64,000 bases of DNA from Fragilaria crotonensis (taxonomy: Eukaryota > Bacillariophyta > Fragilariophyceae > Fragilariales > Fragilariaceae), in contig JAKSYS010000262.1 in NCBI GenBank assembly GCA_022925895.1, positions 1-64,000 of the forward strand. Reading direction: 5' to 3'. This document shows positions 58,101-64,000 of this stretch, one piece after another (position 1 is the first letter of the stretch; each line of letters begins with the position of its first letter). The notes under the pieces are model-generated. The model did not search any database, was not told the DNA's origin, and saw nothing but the letters and a program-made list of their open reading frames with translations. The translations under genes and the position numbers were made by a program.

Positions 58101-58368
58101 TTGCCCTGCTACCGTTTTGACAAAAGAAAGAGTTAGAAAATTTGCCGCAAGAGCACGAGCATACATATGCACGTATTATTACCTTGAACGAGATACGAAC
58201 AGCAGCGATGACATTGATGACACCCCAGCTGCAAAACAGCAGCTCCTCTACAAGAAGATCGAACAACTCATGAAAAGATTTAAAGCACATCGCTGTGCTT
58301 TGGATTTTGACATGGGCTTTGTCCTAGCAGTCTTAAAGGGAAACCATGAAGACGAGAATGCTGTATGA
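55198..58368 (+). CDS. IS630/Tc1-superfamily transposase, intact
   Basis: The first ATG, at 55198, opens an unbroken frame of 1056 residues, long for the superfamily because of a roughly 400-residue N-terminal extension with low-complexity parts. A helix-turn-helix-like segment (TCWRWMRQLGFTYSMQQKSYYVDGHERDDVV) precedes the DDE core. The acids are visible as GQDESVF (D563), FMFDHSQGH (D695) and GEGIEYAWAQAK (E936). A zinc-binding or helical insertion with DVIDCLKVIRPHVEF and LLQVLWERGWIDTSKC lies in the core. The frame has no indels, unlike the other transposases here, so the copy may be recent or well polished. It would cut and paste elements carrying the decamer ends. Confidence 0.85.
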   Translation: MSDVVSVHHRTPKFEIIRSAFMQLCADEVFHLSVRRKWLPAETWAAAVTLSHLIDGNVCTVDAKMFNAAMIRTKAPFDGSSIDRFDGTNDSGVFRVKFQNILYYMVTAPFEQADYPHPLDSNWKDSVVSMAADVLSTIRTRSTTSLDNFFSAMSFKDKLQVTTNLTKETTTTTMHAASRSSSHCHQQPEQRQEEGQQDEIMGQTIQKTGPSCFWRSRDAWNLFAGGGGGSFEQFSTNVSNVGGGTSVLDILEGHIMVLQSVSETPYGWKNVVQGRDEENLCSQLEIFVIQSRSIILCLAYQTATRHMNSWSWTQCCIEACRQLNELGVVQATKPRSVQDWNMEFRKHTSFLHPNHIVRCGQRPIPRLFMKYPDAKDQITAFGLCNLTVLTVELVQVFCIEELFPKLFDQWRNDVEKSDTSINSALLTQEAFLKEHNISNFSIPTCWRWMRQLGFTYSMQQKSYYVDGHERDDVVASRKQFCRKYLTELEPKCLRWVQYNSSELEVTRLDPAFGYKYTHDESNIIFYEFHIDYCYSCDAMSGKVASMSVRAPRGSRPLEIYGQDESVFSQFMFPSKSWVGPNQERGLFPKSLGEGLMISAFVSRDTGFGMPMTDQDLALVNALRQGMHYVDTTAALEVHKHTRKQPLTQSPFVRNLLIGATKGGYWNSFHMAIQLEDVIDCLKVIRPHVEFVFMFDHSQGHARKKDGALDAHGMSRSFGGKQPKMHSTTISDNCLGPFESILRIGDHQSMVFQADDQGPWWFASTEARERRKHDIHDNSGRAKVVSRTRGELASALLLESGITVEPNRPLNELKELAAIHGVSLTREKICVLEGWFGKAKGLLQVLWERGWIDTSKCNEQTDKEGNKVRNTSYYTLMGRKDPVTGQIIESSSLRGLMGNCFDFVTEETALQYLGSQLGLQVMLTPKFHCEFAGEGIEYAWAQAKAMMRRTPMREKKGRVNFINVVMRCLCPATVLTKERVRKFAARARAYICTYYYLERDTNSSDDIDDTPAAKQQLLYKKIEQLMKRFKAHRCALDFDMGFVLAVLKGNHEDENAV

Positions 58369-58689
58369 GGGCATGCATACTTATCGACAGTCAACAAGAG
58401 CGTGTCACCTGGATTAACCAACTGAAACATGGCATGACTCAACAGAGAAGCAATAGATGGGGCCAATCACGGAACACAACGCCCTGTTTGCAATTAAAAA
58501 ACATAACCGCTTCAATTGGCATGATCAGCACTTGTTCCATCGTATGGTGGTCTCTTGTAAGCAACGCCATATTCAATGGCTGATAGCAATCCGTAGGTCA
58601 ACGGCTTTGTTCTTCTTCTTCAATCTGGTTCGATTAGCTTCTTGCATGGCGATTTCGCGTGCAGATGTCTCCGGCATTTGTTTGCGCTG

Positions 58690-60340
58690 TGAGCTCTTTG
58701 TTGTACAACTCCATCACCTGGTTTACCTTATCAGGCATGGCTGTAACCATGTCGGCGTTAGACATAAGAGGCTGAATAACCGCTGTCATCTATGTTAACA
58801 ATGAGTGAATTGATTCTCGAATCTCAGTAGCGTCACAAAAGCCAAACAACAATTTCCTGATGCCTCCAGAGATCGCGACACACGAACACACTTCTTGACT
58901 TAGTCGAGTGGAATTGATGAAGTCAACCGCATACTCTCCTCGGTGCCCATTGTCAACAACACATTGAGGTTGACGATGATGTCCTCAGGAGGAAATGAAA
59001 CCCCGCCCATTCACAAGAATATTACATCTGCGCTAGAGGCGCAACTTCTGGTCGCAGCCTGACCTTCGTTGCTCGCTGAATGCTAACATAACATCAGCCG
59101 CATCCTGCTTCTTCAGCAATGTTGCATAATCCTAAAAAAGATCCTCGCCAATCTTCCACAACAAGATGGAGTTGATTATGCAATTCCCTTGGCACAACTT
59201 CAACCCCCCAGCACAAAAAGAACATCAAACAACTTGGATGCGTCCGACATATAAAGGACCATCGCGATCTCAAGCTTAGTAACGGCAATCTTCACAAACG
59301 TCTACAATGCTGCGAGGCTGTCAAGCATGCTTTGCTTATTATGCCAACATTGCTGTCAATTATGTGCACTCCATTCTCCACTTATTTCTTCGCATAATCC
59401 GTGCCAGTTCCAAAGTCACGAGCCATCATGAGCTTCTTGAGCTTGATTGAACTGCTCAGGTGGCAATGCTTGCCTACATTCCATAGTGGCATGTGGCGTG
59501 TCATGTTTCGTTGTGCAGCACACCTTGGGAGGCCCATGTCAGGGGAATTTGCAGGGCCTATCGCTCGCAGCCATCTCGCGGATCGCCAGGATGCTAGTAG
59601 CTGGTGTCAACCAACTACAACCATCCACCATTTTCATCCACACCTTCTAAAAACACCTTTTGTGCTGTGCCATCAAATCGCGCGTGTCGTCGAAGTGCAT
59701 TATTGTACACATGCAGCCATGACACGCTTCCCCACCAGGTTCGCGAGACGCTCCACAAACGGAACCATGCGGTGTTGAGCACCCAGCGCATAGTTCAGTC
59801 CGAAACACAAGGGTTTGGTGTGCCGAATTGATGCACAGGCAGAATGCCACACCCGTCTATCTGTGCCGTTTGTCCCGATTTCTCAACAAATGTACCACTC
59901 ACAAGCACAGGAATGTCGAAACCTCCTCTGTATTCACAAAAAGTCGCTACTTGGATACAACGCTGCCCTCGCATTCAAGGTATCAAAGGTGGTCTCCACC
60001 ATCAAGATGTCCCCTCCGCCCCCATCAATCAACAACCCCACAGCCTGCTCCAGAGACATAGTATTGACCAGCTTGCCAAACGCCGTGTTGCAGGCAGTAG
60101 GATCAGCACTCGGACCGATACTGCCAGTGTGGTTCGTCGGTCCTAGTTCACCCACCACGAAACACGAAACGCGGTTTGGTGGGGTGCTTCGTCGTCACCT
60201 TGTCGCAGGCCTCACCCGCCAGCCGCACACGAACAAAGTTCAATTCGTAGCATGTGCGTCCATCGTAGTCGCTCCCCCATGGCAACGGTCGTCGACAAGA
60301 GTCCAATAAAGTTGGAACCAACTATTTCGAGGTCCTTGTT
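58690..60340 (-). pseudogene. metH: Cobalamin-dependent methionine synthase fragment (decayed)
   Basis: Read on the minus strand, conserved pieces appear in the order of MetH, in shifting frames. They are TCYELNF and GELGPTNHTGSIGPSADPTA with LLIDGGGGDILMVETTFDTLNA (near 59950-60270), DIPVLVSGTFVEKSGQT (near 59870), AIREMAASDRPCKFP (near 59560), then from the folate-binding domain FPPEDII, AVDFIN and ISGGIRKLLFGF (58830-59000). Frameshifts, stops and missing segments exclude a working enzyme. The intact gene would transfer the methyl group of methyltetrahydrofolate to homocysteine. It lies inside the IS630-like element, opposite in direction to the transposase, so capture by the transposon is inferred. 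Alternatively the element and its ends could be nested around an old host pseudogene. Confidence 0.8.
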
Positions 60341-60534
60341 GATGTCACTGATGATGTGCGTCAGGACAAGAACATGTCGTGGTTCCCCCTCAAAATGCTT
60401 GCTGACGTCTACTATAGAGATTATTGATAAGCAGTAGAAGTATTACTACATTCTACCCAATGTCATTTGATGAAGAAACCAGCTGTACATACCTTAGATA
60501 CTGAGTCCCGGTAAACACTAGGGATAAGCCTTTC

Positions 60535-60571
60535 AAAGATGTCAGAAGATGTCAGATTATGTCAGAAGATG
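60535..60571 (-). repeat. Right decamer array, about 4 units
   Basis: The units are AAAGAT, GTCAGAAGAT, GTCAGATTAT and GTCAGAAGAT, the reverse complement of the left array (53641-53710). Confidence 0.85.
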
Positions 60572-61858
60572 GCTCGAGTTCCAATAATTACTATCGCTAG
60601 GACATCGATGAGTTTTCTACGTTCTCGTTCATGAATTTTATTCTGGATCATCAACTACATACGTCATACCACGAAGATTGAAATCTGACATATTGTTTGA
60701 AGTGTGTATCATGAAGATAATCCGTTCAGTGTGTCTCGGATCCGTACATGACGTTCAGTTATGGTTGTCGTTGGATTTTGTACGACAATTCTGAGCACGT
60801 GGCAAAATCCTGAAAGCAATGACATTCCCGGAACCCCTAAAAAAGTTCCGGTTATCAATCACACAACTCCACATGCAATTTTTTTAGCAAGTGTGTGTCA
60901 AAGGTTAAGAAGTCACATTTGGGTATACTACAGTACGTACTTTCATACAAGTGTGTTAACGTAATCCCAGGTTGTGTTTATGATATGGACATCCAATCAG
61001 CAACACTTTTTCATAACACATGATTCTACGACAAGTTTGTTCAATGTTTGGTCCCAGGTACTCCGAGTACTGTGGCTGGCATAGTATGCGTATACATCTA
61101 AGTACAGTATGTTCCACACTACTGTATTCCTATACTGCTAGTGGTGTACCAGTTTCTGCGCGCGGTTCTTCAAGCATATGTTCATAAATGAACCACTCGT
61201 GCTCGAGAAAGCTTAACGTCTAGATATTTCGATCTATTTAAAATCTATATGGAAGATAAAATTATTACATCTCGTACATTTTTATGCTCATTTGTCCTAT
61301 TGCCTCGCAAACAACATCATCCACCAATCATCATGCTCGAAAAAATACATGTGTGTTCTTATTCACACGACCTGTTTTTACTCTTGTACGCCTACTTGTA
61401 CGTTGTTCGAGTATGTGTACACGGTATTGTGGTGGGACTAGGTACTGCCAGCTGCGAAGTATGCGTACATGCAATATGCATTAACATATTAAGGTAACAC
61501 ATAACTTGTGCCTTCATGCTGAATCTTGTATCTTCTGTCATAAAAGGAATGCCCGGTAGTACCAGCAGAGTACGTTGTACCTGGTACCTTGTATGCATAC
61601 AAGGCACAGGTACCTGGTACATGGTACATGTACCTGGAACTATACAACAGGTTTTGCATCTCACACGCGCGTATGCATATAATTTGTAGTCCCACATGTG
61701 TATCTTGTGGGAATACAAACTTGATCCCCATTAATCCCTATAGTGCGCGCACGCACAGCACTGTTCGTTCTTTCTTTTTTCACTCCAGCAGGAAGTGATT
61801 TTGCCTTGCTTTATGCTGCGAGGAACACACTTCGCAAGTTTCATTCATTTTCACTGTC
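60572..61858. other. GTAC-rich intergenic region
   Basis: No gene is supported. GTAC, GGTACCTGGTACATG-type palindromes (61070-61130, 61570-61640) and TATACTACAGTACGTAC are frequent, as in the spacers around host genes. It separates the IS630-like element from the next element. Confidence 0.45.
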
Positions 61859-62395
61859 AGTCTCCCATTAGGAGCTTGTGTGGATGGCAACTTTCCCCGT
61901 CAAAAGCAAGCTTCCACATCTAGTACTCCTACTGTCATACTCCCATTGTTTGGGGCTTTCATTGAAGTGCAAGTGACGATTGAAATTTCTCAGGATACCA
62001 CGCCTTACTTTGTTGAGCGAAGCAAACTGTCGACTGCTGCCAGAAACAAGAAGCATCATCTCGTGCTGTCAGACTCCCATTAGGAGCTTGCATGCTGATT
62101 GAAGTGCGACGTGCAAGTGATTGGAATAATTTTTCTCCCAGGAGGCGACCATCACAAGTGAAACTGTAGTAGCTGTGATTGGGTTTTTCAATTTTCACAG
62201 TCCTGAACCGACAATACAACACTCACCATCCAGTGGTGTTGTGGTGAATATTTGGATCTCCCTTTGGTTTCAAGGTTGGGCTAGAAACCTTGTCTGTCCC
62301 CCATCTCGGCTCACCATTAGTGGTCGCTTTGTGGTGACAATAACTCGGTTACCTTTTCTGCCAACACATATCGGCTCACCATTAGTGGTCGCTTT
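61859..62395. repeat. Repeats upstream of the second unknown gene copy
   Basis: Direct repeats CTCCCATTAGGAGCTTG occur near 61863 and 62075, with a related ACTCCCATTGTTTGG near 61938. Short palindromes follow: CACCATCCAGTGGTG (62224-62238) and ACCATTAGTGGT (62313-62324 and 62378-62389, each within the longer shared block TCGGCTCACC..GGTCGCTTT). Their position upstream of the gene mirrors the palindromes before the first copy at 4444. Confidence 0.75.
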
Positions 62396-62505
62396 TGTGT
62401 TTGGATTAGGTTGTCTACCCAACAAATCTTGAAGCATTGTACGCTGCCTTATTGCTGTGGAAATTCCTTTTGCAGCCTGTTTCCATTTCCTCGTCCATTG
62501 TTATC

Positions 62506-64000
62506 ATGACTCCGGAATGTAGTGGGAAATCTCTCCATTCTCCTGGCAAATGCCGTGGAAGCAAGAAGCGGAAGGCCCGTGGGGTTGGTGAGAAGGATGC
62601 CCCCCGAGTACAAGCTCCTTGGAGAGGAAGAGAACAACCTTTGCCCCCAGCTAGTAGTACTACTTGCGCTGAATTGCCACCAGTTATCCTTCCTCCGCTT
62701 CTTAAAGTACCAAATGTTGGTGGCAACCGTACTTTCCCAAGTGACAATGCACGACATCTGATTGCTGGAATGGCCAATCCTCGCATTTTCAACAATGCTA
62801 TTGGAGTGCTTGATGAAAGTACTATCCCTTCTCGTAATGATCATGGCCAGAAGAAGAACAAGAAGGTGCAAGGCGATTCTGTTCATCAACGCACATGCTT
62901 CCTGCCAAGTAAAAATCAGGTTGCTGCTACAATATCAAAGTGTCTTCCAAAGCAGGATGCTGCCCAATTTGAGGTACTGTTCAAAGGCTTTCAATGCAAC
63001 AACAAGAAGAATATCCCAACTGAGTTGTCAAACGCTGGTGTTGATCCCTTTGCAAGGGTTGTCAATACTCGAGTCGTGACCATACTCTGGTCTCTGCAGC
63101 GGCTGTATGGAACTGACAATGTTGCGATAACAATGTGTCCCCACATGAATAGTGATCACTCCAAGTTGAAGATTCTTAGTCGACGTGATTACTTGGAAAT
63201 CATCTTGATGGATTGCGTGTTGACACGCACTACGAGGCCACCCCGAAAAGTCACCGGCCGTGAGGAAGTTGATACTCCTGTCAAGTTTCAAGTAGGTGAT
63301 GCACAATTATTGGATACTAAATTTGACAAACAATTTCGCTCCCTTGTTGTCGTTGCTCCTGAGGCTGCAGTGTATTATTGTCACCGGGAGCGTCGGAACG
63401 AGTCCGTTGGCAAATGCAATAGACATATTGCCATGGATACATCATGGTTGCGTGTCATCAAGAATGGCAATCGCAGCTCTCGATTTGCTCTTGGTGGTTA
63501 TGTTGCACGCTTGTGGCCAGGCAAGGATGATTTCTTCTGGAAGTTTAAGATATGCCGCGGTGAATCTAACTTTCAACTTCCACCTCTTCCCCCTGTGAGG
63601 GACCGCCTGGATTGGAATTCCCAACGCTGTCGCAAGATTCTGCATGCAAGACAGTGTCCTGATGAGCTGGGCCCAAGGTTGCCAGCTGATAACATTGAAG
63701 GGGAAGACTTTAATAGCAGAATGTTGCGCGACTCCCTTCGCAGGGCGTATCGTGCGGCATTGCTGGAGTCCACTTCTCGAAAGATGGGTTGTCGTCACTA
63801 TTGCCCGGGTTTTCTCCATCGGCACATTGATCCCCAGTTCTCATTGGTGATCAATCCAATGGATGGTGATTTTGATGTGCACATTTCCGTTCAGATCAGC
63901 CGCCAAGGTATGGATGCTGACGGTTGCAACACGGCTGGGAGGAAACAAATGCACCACGTCGCACTTGCAAGGGAATCAGTGCTCCAGGTGAGGTACCTGC
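62506..64000 (+). CDS. Second copy of the large unknown transposon protein, cut by the window end
   Basis: An ATG at 62506 (MTPECSGKSLHSPG) opens a frame that stays open to the last base, about 498 residues. It aligns with the protein at 4444-8544 through many blocks: NRTFPSDNARHLIAGMANPR against GRTFPGELSRYIIAGYENPR, YCHRERR in both, CRHYCPGFLHRHIDPQ against CRHYVAGFLHRNVDPE, and ESVLQVRYL at the point where the first copy is broken. Identity is clearly partial, so the two elements are old relatives rather than recent copies. No function is known. It suggests that another element of the same family continues beyond the window. Confidence 0.75.
   Translation, partial: MTPECSGKSLHSPGKCRGSKKRKARGVGEKDAPRVQAPWRGREQPLPPASSTTCAELPPVILPPLLKVPNVGGNRTFPSDNARHLIAGMANPRIFNNAIGVLDESTIPSRNDHGQKKNKKVQGDSVHQRTCFLPSKNQVAATISKCLPKQDAAQFEVLFKGFQCNNKKNIPTELSNAGVDPFARVVNTRVVTILWSLQRLYGTDNVAITMCPHMNSDHSKLKILSRRDYLEIILMDCVLTRTTRPPRKVTGREEVDTPVKFQVGDAQLLDTKFDKQFRSLVVVAPEAAVYYCHRERRNESVGKCNRHIAMDTSWLRVIKNGNRSSRFALGGYVARLWPGKDDFFWKFKICRGESNFQLPPLPPVRDRLDWNSQRCRKILHARQCPDELGPRLPADNIEGEDFNSRMLRDSLRRAYRAALLESTSRKMGCRHYCPGFLHRHIDPQFSLVINPMDGDFDVHISVQISRQGMDADGCNTAGRKQMHHVALARESVLQVRYL

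Larger units (their letters stand above)
53641..60571. mobile_element. IS630/Tc1-type transposon with decamer ends and captured gene
   Basis: Decamer arrays of the form GACATCTTCT stand at the left (53641-53710) and inverted at the right (60535-60571). Between them lie a duplicated leader, an intact 1056-residue DDE transposase (55198-58368) and, on the other strand, a methionine synthase fragment (58690-60340). The IS630/Tc1/mariner superfamily normally duplicates TA; no clear TA pair is seen, so the borders are approximate. The total is about 6.9 kb. Confidence 0.6.

Noticed and set aside
58457-58798. Plus-strand gene after the IS630-like transposase
   Set aside because: The conserved signal in this area is on the minus strand and belongs to the metH remnant; the plus frame is its shadow.

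Overview
The window is nuclear DNA of a stramenopile alga, most likely a raphid pennate diatom. The evidence is a type III metacaspase (p10 half placed before p20), an isocitrate dehydrogenase ending in an EF-hand, DUF6824-like domains, organelle-type presequences on several single genes, and GT..AG introns of roughly 75-390 bp. No rRNA or tRNA was recognised. The species cannot be fixed from the sequence alone.

The layout alternates between transposon blocks and an island of ordinary host genes. (1) 793-12505 is an 11.7 kb DNA transposon with 24-bp inverted ends. It carries a Plavaka/CMC-like transposase (minus strand), a large protein of unknown function (plus strand) and a second unknown protein (minus strand). 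(2) 14038-38092 is the host island: galactokinase, an ORC6-like protein, a kinesin-4 motor joined to a PRC1/Ase1/MAP65 module, a membrane-anchored PP2C phosphatase, a metacaspase, an EME1-like nuclease partner, BolA, isocitrate dehydrogenase, arginase and a prolyl-4-hydroxylase-like enzyme. A foldback element with an AT-hairpin core (29413-31018) and a hAT-type MITE with an exact 8-bp target duplication (36381-36717) lie between these genes. (3) 39040-51289 is a giant MULE-like element of about 12.2 kb with 32-bp inverted ends. It contains the MULE transposase, three satellite arrays built on one palindromic core, and three cargo genes. (4) A two-exon unknown gene (51896-53044) follows, next to a 223-bp near-perfect palindrome. 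(5) 53641-60571 is an IS630/Tc1-type transposon with decamer-repeat ends, an intact 1056-aa transposase and a captured, decayed methionine synthase (metH) fragment. (6) From 62506 to the window end runs a second copy of the unknown protein of block 1, open at the edge.

Many conserved genes are broken only by one-base changes in homopolymer runs (kinesin, EME1, BolA, IDH, and most transposon ORFs). Galactokinase, arginase, PP2C, the metacaspase and the hydroxylase are clean. The simplest reading is residual long-read assembly error, so these genes are called as probably functional with frame breaks noted.

The most unusual observations are the kinesin-4-PRC1 joining, in which two partners of the anaphase spindle midzone lie in one reading frame apart from a single TGA; the MULE-like giant element with inverted palindromic satellites and GNAT-protease and DUF6824 cargo; and the metH capture by an IS630-type element. 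Spacers around host genes are visibly rich in GTAC and ACCGGT palindromes, which the transposon coding interiors lack.
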